Shown one piece after another: positions 6,916 to 12,442 of a DNA stretch of 12,442 bases. Below the pieces are notes generated by a model. It saw only the letters and a program-made list of their open reading frames with translations. It was not told the DNA's origin and ran no database searches. This DNA comes from NP936 sp002726085. Lineage in GTDB: Bacteria > Acidobacteriota > Vicinamibacteria > Vicinamibacterales > UBA8438. Both the position numbers and the translations under genes were made by a program. Positions within the stretch are counted from its first letter, which is position 1. Each line of letters opens with the position of its first letter. Location of the stretch: assembly GCA_036012905.1 (NCBI GenBank), contig DASCQF010000162.1, forward strand, positions 1 through 12,442, given 5' to 3'.

Positions 6916-8823
6916 TCAGGCTTCGGGGTCTGGACGATTCGACTGGTCCTCTTCCGCCATCTCGGTGTCGGGTTCGCCGCGGTAGTCCCGGATGACCTCG
7001 AGGAAGATCGGTCCGAGGTCTTCCGCTTTCCGCGCGCCGATGCCGTAGACCTCCAGCAACTCCGGCAGTGTGGTCGGTCGTCGCCGGGCCAGATCGCGCA
7101 GCGTGTTGTCGTGAAAGACGACGTAGGGCGGGACGCCTCGGGCGCGGGAGACCTCGATCCGGCATTGTCGGAGCGCGTCGAATAGGTCCTGATCCACGCC
7201 ATCCCAGGCGGCTGGGTCGCCCGTCGGCTTGCGCTTGCGCTGTCCCGGAACCGGACGCGGCTGGCGATACAGCTCGATAGTCGCCAGGCCCTTGAGCGCC
7301 GCCGCGCCGTCGTCGGTCAGCTGCAGCACCGGATACGGTCCGTCGGTTCTGAGCAACAGCTGCTGTTCGGTCAGCTGGTCGACATATCCTCGGAGCTCCG
7401 CGATCGGCACGTCGGCGAGCAGGCCGAACGTACTGAGCTCTTGATGCCGCCGCGTGGTGACCTGATCGGTCGTGCGGCCGCGCAAGACATCGATGACATG
7501 ACCGACCCCCCAGCTCTGGCCGACCCGGACGACGGTCGACAGAATCTTCTGGGCCAGCGTGACCGCGTCGTCGACACGTTCGAGCTCTTTGAGACACCAG
7601 TCGCAGGCATTGCAGGCGGGGCGTTCGTCGGTCTGGCCGAAGTACTCCAACAGCACGCGGTGGCGACAGCGCGTGCCGGCGGCGTAGCGCTCCATGTCGC
7701 GAAGCAGTCGTCTGGCGTTCTCCGAGAGTTCCCCGCTTTGCTCCAGCATCTGGCGCCACTTGGCGAAGTCGCCGCCCGAGTAGAGCAAGACACACTCGGC
7801 TTCCAGCCCGTCCCGGCCGGCTCGGCCCGATTCCTGCTGGTAGTGCTCGACGGAGCGCGGCGAACCGGCGTGAATGACATAGCGAATGTTCGAGCGGTCG
7901 ATGCCCATGCCGAACGCCACCGTGGCGACCATGACGTCGGCCCGCTCCTCGAGGAATGCCTCCTGATGACGGCGCCGCATCTCGTCTGGGAGCCCCGCGT
8001 GATACGGCAGGGCATGATGACCGAGTCCGTCGAGCCAGCTCGCCAGCTTCTCGACCTCCTTGCGCGACACACAGTAGATGATGCCGGCTTCGCCCTGGTG
8101 TCGCTCGAGGACCCGGCGAATCTGATCCTTGAGGCCGGTGCGAGCAAGCACACGGTAGACGAGGTTGGGTCGGTCGAACGAGCCGACCAGCACCTCGGGA
8201 TCGCGCAGGGCCAGCTGCGTGACGATGTCGTCACGCACCTGCCTCGTCGCGGTCGCAGTGAAGGCGTGGATGGACAGCTCTGGGAATTCGTTGCGGAGCC
8301 GGCCGAGTCGTCGAAATTCAGGGCGGAACTCGTGGCCCCACTGACTGATGCAGTGGGCTTCGTCGACTGCGACGAACCGGACACCCCAGCCGTGAAGCCG
8401 AGCGCGAAACGCCTCGCCTCCCTCGCCGACCAGCCGTTCGGGGGTGACGTAGAGCAGCCGGCACCGCCCGGCGTCGAGATCGGCATAGACCTCGCGACGC
8501 TCGGCAGGGGTCAGAGAGCTATTGAGCGCCGCGGCGGCCACGCCGCTCGCCACCAGACCGTCCACCTGATCTTTCATCAGCGAGACGAGTGGCGAGACCA
8601 CGAGCCCGAGGCCGTCGTTGGGACGGACCAGCGCCGGCATCTGGAAGCACAGCGACTTGCCTCCTCCAGTGGGCAGCACGACGACACTGTCACGCCCGTC
8701 GAGGTTCGCCTCGATCGCGGCGCGCTGAAGGGGGCGGAACTCGCGGTAGCCCCAGTATCGGGCCAGCGCGTCGTGGAGCGCGGACTCGTTCACGGACTGG
8801 GGTCGATCGGGCTGGGTCAACAC
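6916..8823 (-). CDS. recQ: ATP-dependent 3'-5' DNA helicase RecQ
   Basis: Superfamily 2 helicase for recombination, fork restart and suppression of illegitimate exchange. The product is 635 aa (E. coli RecQ is about 610) and complete. Motif 0 is FRPLQ (29-33); Walker A is TGGGKS (52-57); motif II is DEAH (154-157), followed by the aromatic-rich CISQWGHEFRPEF loop; motif III is FTATAT (188-193); motif VI is QQESGRAGRDG (329-339) with the arginine finger. The zinc site is C386 plus C404-x2-C407-x2-C410. The RQC winged-helix lies at about 420-515, a single HRDC domain at about 545-615 (with YGIGARKAE), then an acidic tail. The start is GTG at 8823, with no clear ribosome site; a GTG ten codons in (VNESALHD) is an alternative. 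It stands alone, converging with the gene on its left. I see no neighbour that would tie it to a defence system. Confidence 0.97.
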   Translation of the reverse strand: MLTQPDRPQSVNESALHDALARYWGYREFRPLQRAAIEANLDGRDSVVVLPTGGGKSLCFQMPALVRPNDGLGLVVSPLVSLMKDQVDGLVASGVAAAALNSSLTPAERREVYADLDAGRCRLLYVTPERLVGEGGEAFRARLHGWGVRFVAVDEAHCISQWGHEFRPEFRRLGRLRNEFPELSIHAFTATATRQVRDDIVTQLALRDPEVLVGSFDRPNLVYRVLARTGLKDQIRRVLERHQGEAGIIYCVSRKEVEKLASWLDGLGHHALPYHAGLPDEMRRRHQEAFLEERADVMVATVAFGMGIDRSNIRYVIHAGSPRSVEHYQQESGRAGRDGLEAECVLLYSGGDFAKWRQMLEQSGELSENARRLLRDMERYAAGTRCRHRVLLEYFGQTDERPACNACDWCLKELERVDDAVTLAQKILSTVVRVGQSWGVGHVIDVLRGRTTDQVTTRRHQELSTFGLLADVPIAELRGYVDQLTEQQLLLRTDGPYPVLQLTDDGAAALKGLATIELYRQPRPVPGQRKRKPTGDPAAWDGVDQDLFDALRQCRIEVSRARGVPPYVVFHDNTLRDLARRRPTTLPELLEVYGIGARKAEDLGPIFLEVIRDYRGEPDTEMAEEDQSNRPDPEA

Positions 8824-8993
8824 ACGTAAAGGGATGCAAGAGGCCCGCCCTTCGGGCCGACAGCTAGTTCATCGTTGCGTCGAGACAATGGTGCACAAAC
8901 TGCGATGGCTCTGACGGCCTGCGGGCGCAACGTTTGCGACGTTGGGGCCCCGTGCGCCTGACACGCGTAGCCTGAGGATAGGGCTCGGTCGCA
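8824..8993. other. Intergenic region between recQ start and dinB-like stop
   Basis: 170 bases with no open frame or RNA gene that I can support. It contains a 6-bp GC hairpin (8842-8858), an inverted repeat CAACGT-ttgcg-ACGTTG (8928-8944), and the palindrome GGGGCCCC (8944-8951). It should carry the recQ promoter on the minus strand, but I find no convincing -35/-10 pair. Confidence 0.6.
8842..8858. other. GC-rich hairpin upstream of recQ
   Basis: GGCCCG and CGGGCC form a perfect 6-bp stem around a 5-base loop, ending 18 bases upstream of the recQ start codon. There is no following T-run on either strand, so it is not a standard terminator. It would be in the recQ leader if transcription starts upstream; a role is inference only. 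Confidence 0.4.
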
Positions 8994-9479
8994 TTATTTC
9001 GCGGCACCAAGTCCGGCTGCTCGCCGCCAGGCGGCGATCTGGCCGAGGTGGTCCATTTCGTGCGAGGTCATGATGAAGGCGACCATCGCGCCGACGGTTG
9101 GGAAGTACGCGCGGGTCTGCTCGTTGGGATGCTCGGCGTCCAGCGCCGTGGCGTCGACGCCCGGCAGGGCCGCCTTCCAGGTGTCATGTATCTTTTCGAG
9201 CTCTGCGATGAGCTCTGCCTTGCTCGGGTAGCCGGCACGATCGCCGCTCGGGGTCCCGCCGGTCTTGAACAGCTCGTCCCAGCCCTCGGGCGCGCCCGGC
9301 TCAATGCCGATCAGCTGACCGACCCCGTGCGCCGACATCACCAGATGTCCGAGGCTCCAGGTGGGATGGTTGACCAGCCCGTGGGGCTGCGCGCACATCT
9401 GGTCATCGGGGACGTCGTTGACTAGCCTTTTGGCGATGTTGAGCTGGAGGTCGTAGGCGTGCAGCATGTGTGTGAGCAT
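8994..9479 (-). CDS. DinB-superfamily (DinB_2-like) putative metal-dependent protein
   Basis: A 161-aa four-helix-bundle protein of the DinB/YfiT superfamily, whose members are often metal-binding and include thiol-dependent transferases; many are uncharacterised. The expected histidine triad is present: H45 in SLGHLV, and H140 and H144 in the C-terminal SHEMDHLGQIAAWRR segment; NHPTW (37-41) is also typical. It lacks a signal peptide, so it is cytosolic. No substrate can be named, and despite the family name there is no evidence of SOS control here: no LexA-type box was seen. The ATG at 9479 has AGGAGA 11 bases upstream (9491-9496); an ATG four codons in is possible. It is divergent from the secreted-protein gene at 9655. 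Confidence 0.88.
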   Translation of the reverse strand: MLTHMLHAYDLQLNIAKRLVNDVPDDQMCAQPHGLVNHPTWSLGHLVMSAHGVGQLIGIEPGAPEGWDELFKTGGTPSGDRAGYPSKAELIAELEKIHDTWKAALPGVDATALDAEHPNEQTRAYFPTVGAMVAFIMTSHEMDHLGQIAAWRRAAGLGAAK

Positions 9480-9490
9480 CGGGTTCCGGT

Positions 9491-9496
9491 TCTCCT
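9491..9496 (-). promoter_or_regulatory. Ribosome binding site AGGAGA of the DinB-like gene
   Basis: Reads AGGAGA on the minus strand, 11 bases upstream of the ATG at 9479. The spacing is somewhat long but it is the only good Shine-Dalgarno match here and supports the first ATG over the one four codons later. Confidence 0.5.
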
Positions 9497-9562
9497 GTGG
9501 CGCCGGGCGTTATCGGCAGGTCGTGTGCTATTGGCACGGATCGGAATGGTCCACTGACACTG

Positions 9563-9568
9563 ATTATA
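9563..9568 (-). promoter_or_regulatory. Possible -10 box (TATAAT) for the DinB-like gene
   Basis: A perfect TATAAT on the minus strand, about 84 bases upstream of the ATG at 9479, in an AT-rich island of an otherwise GC-rich gap. The -35 position has no good TTGACA match, so this is a weak candidate. The same island could serve the plus-strand gene at 9655 (TATAGT at 9565-9570). Confidence 0.3.
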
Positions 9569-9642
9569 GTTGGATCGGCCGAGCCGGTCTGGACTTGCGG
9601 AAGCGAGAGGAAGCGATCACACTGATAGGCTGACCTGCGTTC

Positions 9643-9647
9643 GGAGG
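9643..9647 (+). promoter_or_regulatory. Ribosome binding site GGAGG of the secreted-protein gene
   Basis: GGAGG within GGAGGGGG, with 7 bases before the ATG at 9655. This favours that ATG over the adjacent in-frame GTG at 9652. Confidence 0.75.
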
Positions 9648-9654
9648 GGGTGTG

Positions 9655-10179
9655 ATGCGTTGTGTGTGTCTGGTGGTAGGGCTCCTGACTCTGGTGATGG
9701 TAGTGCCAGCGGCTGCTCAGGGACCGGACTTTTCTGGGATGTGGACGCTGAACCGTGCCGCCAGCCAGTTCACCCCACCGGCGTTCAGCGGTGGGCGTGG
9801 CGGCGACGACATCGATCGGCTCTTTATCACGCACGCGGCGAACGGCACCCTCATCATCGGTACCGAGACGAACGGGCTGAAGGCCTGGGCTTACACGCCC
9901 GGTCGCGAGCTCACTATTCCGGTCGGTCGCGATACGACGATGCGCGCCGCATCTCGATGGGACGGCGAGCGGATCGTGGCTGAGGGGAGACAGGGTGACA
10001 TGACGATGCACGAGGTGATGTCGCTGAGCCCGGACGGCCACACGCTGACGATAGAGGTGATGACCACCACGCCGAACGACACGATCAACAACCGCCTGGT
10101 GTACACGCTCGGACAGCCAGTGGGGGCGTGCGAGCAGTGGGCGATGCCGTGCAAGGAGTTTCCGCAGGAAGTGCGTTGA
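9655..10179 (+). CDS. Small secreted protein of unknown function (FSG-W-TLN family)
   Basis: A 174-aa protein with a clear Sec signal peptide: a hydrophobic core at about residues 5-17 and an AAA|QG cleavage site after residue 21. The mature N-terminus GPDFSGMWTLNRAASQF matches a family of short secreted beta-rich (lipocalin-like) proteins that I associate with Acidobacteriota; that is recall, not a search. The rest alternates short strands (TLIIGTETNG, ERIVAEGRQ, LTIEVMTTTP), consistent with a small beta-barrel or sandwich. Two cysteines near the C-terminus (ACEQWAMPC) could form a disulfide in the mature protein. It is followed 106 bp later by another exported protein on the same strand, with a purine-rich repeat between. 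No catalytic motif was recognised. Confidence 0.8.
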   Translation: MRCVCLVVGLLTLVMVVPAAAQGPDFSGMWTLNRAASQFTPPAFSGGRGGDDIDRLFITHAANGTLIIGTETNGLKAWAYTPGRELTIPVGRDTTMRAASRWDGERIVAEGRQGDMTMHEVMSLSPDGHTLTIEVMTTTPNDTINNRLVYTLGQPVGACEQWAMPCKEFPQEVR

Positions 10180-10183
10180 AGCC

Positions 10184-10207
10184 GCCAGAAAGCCAGAAAT
10201 CAGAAGG
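10184..10207. repeat. Degenerate purine-rich octamer repeat, GCCAGAAA x2 plus TCAGAAGG
   Basis: GCCAGAAA occurs twice in tandem (10184-10191, 10192-10199), followed by a degenerate third unit. It begins four bases after the stop of the secreted-protein gene and is followed by GGCTTCGCCGGC at 10230. It is the same arrangement as the heptamer array at 6855, though the units differ in length and sequence. Confidence 0.6.
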
Positions 10208-10229
10208 CAAGAGTCAATTGGCGCAGGAC

Positions 10230-10241
10230 GGCTTCGCCGGC
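10230..10241. repeat. GGCTTCGCCGGC motif, copy B
   Basis: Identical to 6903-6914. It lies in the 106-bp gap between two exported-protein genes, 22 bases after the octamer repeat. A 12-base match alone is not remarkable in GC-rich DNA; the shared position behind a purine-rich array is what makes it notable. Confidence 0.5.
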
Positions 10242-10285
10242 GTCGAATCTCTTTGCTTCCGTCCTATATTTTCCAGACAGAGATC

Positions 10286-11587
10286 ATGCGACACCTGACA
10301 TCGGCGGCTGTGCTCATAGTGACGACGCTCGTTGTGCTCGGCGTGCCGGCGGTGGTCCGCGCGCAGGAGACGGAATGGCTGCAATGGGGAGGGCCGCAGG
10401 GCGACTTCATGACCGACGTCACCGGGCTCGCCGACAGCTGGCCCGAGTCGGGTCCGCCCAAGATCTGGAGCCGACCGCTCGGCGCCGGGCACACGGCGAT
10501 TCTCGTGGCCGACGGGCGCCTCTTCACGATGTATCGCGTCTCTCACGGCGAGGGCGGCGGTCGCCCGTGGACTCCGCAAGAGACCGTCATTGCGATGGAC
10601 GCCGCCACCGGTCAGACGCTCTGGGAGTACACCTACGCCTCGAAGAACCAGGACTTCGGCCAGGGCGCCGGCCCGCACGCCACGCCGCTGCTCGTCGGGG
10701 ACCGGCTCTTCACCATGGGCACCAACAAGGAGCTGCACGCTTTCGACCCGGCAACGGGCGACATGCTGTGGTCGAAGAACCTGGTCACCGACTTCGGGGC
10801 GCCGCCGCTGCTGATCCGCTCGATGGTCAAGCCGGGATATGGCGTGAACCCGCTGGCCTACAAGGACACCATCATCATGCAGGTAGGCGGGCCGGGCCAG
10901 TCGGTGATGGCGCTCAGACAGAGCGACGGTGAGGTTGTTTGGAAGAGCGGCAGCTTTCTCGTGTCGCATGCGCCGTCGGGGCTGATTTCGGTGGATGGCC
11001 AGCAGCACATGGTCGTCTTCGGGGGGCAGGCGGTGTTCGGCATGAATCCGGATACCGGACAGGTGCTATGGGCACACGCCCACGACGCCGGCAACGACTT
11101 CAACTTTCAGGTGCCGCTCTATAGCGACGACGACAAGATTCTGTTTTTCTCATCCGGCTATATCGGCGGTAGCCGTGCGATTCGGCTCGTTCCCGACGGC
11201 GACCTCGTCCACACCGAAGAGCTCTGGTATGACCCACGGCTTCGGTTCACCTTCCTCAACCCGTTGCGGATCGGCGACGTCGTCTATGGCACCAGTGGCC
11301 AGAGTGCGACAGCCATCCTGACCGCGACCCATGTCGAGACCGGCGAAACCGCCTGGCGGGAGCGAGGGTTCAGCCGCGCCAACATGCTCTACGCAGACGG
11401 CAAGGTGATTCTGATGGAGGAAGACGGCGACCTGTCGCTCGTGCGGCTGACCCCGGACGGTCTCGAAACGCTGTCCACCGTGTCCTTGTTCAACACGACC
11501 ACCTGGACGGTGCCGACGCTCGTCGGCACAACCCTCTATGCTCGGGACCGGGAACAGATCGTCGCCCTGGATCTAGGGCCACGATAG
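10286..11587 (+). CDS. Secreted PQQ-type beta-propeller protein
   Basis: A 433-aa exported protein. The signal peptide runs to about residue 26 (VVRA|QE). The mature part is built of PQQ_2-like propeller blades, each with a D/ATG-x-x-x-W turn: ATGQTLW (107-113), ATGDMLW (156-162), SDGEVVW (213-219), DTGQVLW (256-262) and ETGETAW (351-357), with intervening strands such as LLVGDRLFTMGTN and PTLVGTTLYARD. That is compatible with a 7- or 8-bladed propeller. I see no calcium/PQQ catalytic set of quinoprotein dehydrogenases and no haem CxxCH, so it is more likely a non-enzymatic or unassigned propeller than an alcohol dehydrogenase. A TTG at 10253 would add 11 residues and spoil the signal peptide, so ATG 10286 is used. 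It may be co-transcribed with the secreted-protein gene upstream. Confidence 0.87.
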   Translation: MRHLTSAAVLIVTTLVVLGVPAVVRAQETEWLQWGGPQGDFMTDVTGLADSWPESGPPKIWSRPLGAGHTAILVADGRLFTMYRVSHGEGGGRPWTPQETVIAMDAATGQTLWEYTYASKNQDFGQGAGPHATPLLVGDRLFTMGTNKELHAFDPATGDMLWSKNLVTDFGAPPLLIRSMVKPGYGVNPLAYKDTIIMQVGGPGQSVMALRQSDGEVVWKSGSFLVSHAPSGLISVDGQQHMVVFGGQAVFGMNPDTGQVLWAHAHDAGNDFNFQVPLYSDDDKILFFSSGYIGGSRAIRLVPDGDLVHTEELWYDPRLRFTFLNPLRIGDVVYGTSGQSATAILTATHVETGETAWRERGFSRANMLYADGKVILMEEDGDLSLVRLTPDGLETLSTVSLFNTTTWTVPTLVGTTLYARDREQIVALDLGPR

Positions 11588-11678
11588 CCCGCATCAAAAT
11601 CAATCTCGGCGCGCGGTGGCAGATCGGCCCGCGGCGTTTTTCGACCCTGAAGGTATCGCCCCGTTCGGCTGGCAAGAA
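11588..11678. other. Gap between propeller stop and Doc-like stop
   Basis: 91 bases between converging stops. A TTTTT run (11637-11641, plus strand) follows imperfect GC complementarity (CGCGG/CCGCG), which might give weak termination of the propeller transcript. No gene is seen. Confidence 0.4.
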
Positions 11679-12053
11679 TCACTTCGACGGGGATATCCGA
11701 TCGCGGATCCAGCTGGCGAGAGCATCTTCGGAGACATGTCCTGCCGCAAGGCCCAGCATTGCACCCACGATGTCTTCGTCCGTACCGGTGAAGTCGCAAC
11801 CGCTGATGCCGAGGAACGTGGCAATGGCCAGAGAGCTGATGCGCTTGTTCCCGCCCCGATATGGGTGGCTGCTGACGAGTGCAAAGCCGTACGCGGCTGC
11901 CAGCGTAGCAACATCGTGCTCTTCGTCGTAGACCCATTTGTTCCGAGGTCTGGTGAGGGCCGACTCGAGGGCGGTTTCGGCGCGGAGGCCGGCCAAGCCG
12001 CCGTGTTGCCGGATCTGGTCGGCGTGCACCGCGTCGCGGCGATCGGTCTTCAC
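11679..12053 (-). CDS. Doc-type (death-on-curing, Fic-fold) toxin, 5' end replaced by IS110 sequence, Fic motif degenerate
   Basis: From V9 (VHADQIRQHGGLAGLR) to the stop this matches the Doc family: the N-terminal 'HADQI..GG..G.R' helix, the ALESALTRP segment, LAAAYGFALVSSHP, and the Fic-like loop HPYRGGNKR (residues 63-71), then a helix SLAIATFL and a C-terminal AAGHVSEDALASWIRDRI. P1 Doc phosphorylates EF-Tu and is restrained by Phd. Here the position of the metal-binding Asp (Doc HxFxDxNKR) is Gly67, so activity is doubtful. The first eight codons (VKTDRRDA) are IS110 transposase sequence; only about ten native N-terminal residues seem lost. A GTG start gives 124 aa, near normal Doc length, but without a clear ribosome site. 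No Phd antitoxin gene is visible. It could be a silent remnant; family assignment is firmer than function. Confidence 0.75.
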   Translation of the reverse strand: MKTDRRDAVHADQIRQHGGLAGLRAETALESALTRPRNKWVYDEEHDVATLAAAYGFALVSSHPYRGGNKRISSLAIATFLGISGCDFTGTDEDIVGAMLGLAAGHVSEDALASWIRDRISPSK

Positions 12054-12342
12054 GCGGTCGCCCGGCCGTTTTGGGAATCATCGAGGGACTGACCACGGCG
12101 CAGTCCTCGCCCTGCGCGGTCAGGTGGCGGAAGATCGTGAACCCACACGGGCCGGCCTCGTAGACGAAGCGCAGCGTCCGCGCCGGGCGGACCAGCGTGC
12201 GCCGCACCTCGTCGAGGGCGTCCAGGTCGCCGCCGACGGTGACATAGGTCCGCACTTCGCCGAAGCGCCCGCCTTCTGCAAGTGCCACCGCGATGGACTC
12301 CTCATGGACATCCAACCCGACAAACGTGCTACGTTTCGCCAT
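12030..12342 (-). pseudogene. IS110-family transposase, N-terminal fragment, frameshifted and truncated
   Basis: The DEDD (RuvC-like) domain of an IS110 transposase, about 104 residues. The start MAKRSTFVGLDVHEES carries the first Asp; FVYEAGPCGF carries the Glu; the VKTDRRDA motif supplies the last two Asps. Before that motif the reading frame shifts: the run CCC at 12061-12063 (GGG on the coding strand) contains one base too many, and removing it restores TAGDRVKTDRRDA. After RRDA the homology switches abruptly to a Doc toxin, so the rest of the RuvC-like domain and the whole Tnp20 domain with its catalytic serine are absent. It cannot be a working recombinase. The start is certain: AGGAGG lies 6 bases upstream of the ATG. 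Confidence 0.88.
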
Positions 12343-12442
12343 GCCCTGCCTCCTTGTTGTGGGGCGCTGTGCGAAGCCGTACACTCCGCATAATCCACGA
12401 CCGGAACAAGAGGCAGGTCACCCAGGCCAGGCGGCCGCCGAC
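12343..12442 (-). mobile_element. Probable upstream (left-end) non-coding segment of the IS110 element
   Basis: The 100 bases upstream of the transposase start carry no gene but hold AGGAGG (12349-12354). In IS110-group elements the non-coding end before the transposase is where the bridge RNA is encoded, so part of such an RNA could be here. The element boundary is not visible and the window ends before a usual-length left end would. The assignment rests on position, not on a recognised RNA fold. Confidence 0.4.

Noticed and set aside
6584..7795. Minus-strand open frame of about 400 codons overlapping the recQ 3' half and the fused gene's end
   Set aside because: It is an Arg/Pro-rich alternate frame of recQ with no recognisable domain, and it also reads through the heptamer repeat.
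7441..8829. Long plus-strand open frame (462 codons) opposite recQ
   Set aside because: It is antisense to a fully motif-supported RecQ, its translation matches no family, and long antisense frames are expected in GC-rich codon usage.
6916..9479. RecQ plus DinB-like protein as a DNA-damage or defence island
   Set aside because: The DinB-superfamily protein is the metal-binding YfiT type, not a polymerase; no LexA-type box or defence gene is nearby, and the genes are separated by 170 bases.
11610..11641. Rho-independent terminator after the propeller gene
   Set aside because: A TTTTT run is present, but the GC-rich stem is only about five pairs with mismatches and a large loop; too weak to call.
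11536..12060. Continuation of the IS110 reading frame past the frameshift into the propeller gene's end
   Set aside because: The translation after PKTAG loses all family similarity, while the other frame shows KTDRRDA and Doc; it is out-of-frame read-through.

Overview
The window is GC-rich, tightly packed bacterial chromosome. It reads as ordinary core and accessory genes, with a degraded mobile-element scar at the right end. The gene families seen (a secreted 'FSG-W-TLN' protein, a PQQ-type beta-propeller, DinB-like and YdcF-like proteins, and a fused membrane/spermidine-synthase protein) together with the high GC suggest an Acidobacteriota-type genome, perhaps Vicinamibacteria. This is inference from gene content; no rRNA or other taxonomic marker is present.

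Layout. (1) 1-3552, minus strand: a four-gene operon transcribed from right to left, encoding an exported N-acetylmuramoyl-L-alanine amidase, a membrane-anchored GerMN-domain protein, RNase PH (rph) and XTP/dITP pyrophosphatase (rdgB, GTG start, cut by the window edge). All three junctions are 4-nt stop/start overlaps (ATGA, ATGA, GTGA), so translation is probably coupled. The gerM-rph-rdgB order matches Bacillus subtilis gerM-rph-ysnA. (2) 3664-6841, plus strand: a YdcF/DUF218-family protein, then a large polytopic membrane protein fused to a spermidine-synthase-like methyltransferase-fold domain. (3) 6855-6914: purine-rich heptamer tandem repeats and a GGCTTCGCC motif between convergent genes. 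(4) 6916-8823, minus: a complete RecQ helicase. (5) 8994-9479, minus: a DinB-superfamily protein. (6) 9655-11587, plus: a small secreted protein of unknown function and a secreted PQQ-type beta-propeller, separated by a second degenerate purine-rich repeat. (7) 11679-12442, minus: the N-terminal part of an IS110-family transposase, frameshifted by one base and joined at its KTDRRDA motif to an almost complete Doc-type (Fic-fold) toxin. The toxin's Fic motif carries Gly where the metal-binding Asp should be.

The left operon combines cell-wall hydrolysis at the envelope with RNA processing and nucleotide-pool cleaning. The YdcF-like protein and the fused membrane protein may both bind S-adenosylmethionine, but their joint role is unknown. 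The least explained item is the IS110-Doc chimera. It is most simply a deletion scar leaving an orphan, probably crippled toxin, though repairing one base would give a single 220-aa RuvC-like/Doc fusion. No rRNA, tRNA or CRISPR was found, and no gap exceeds about 180 bases.
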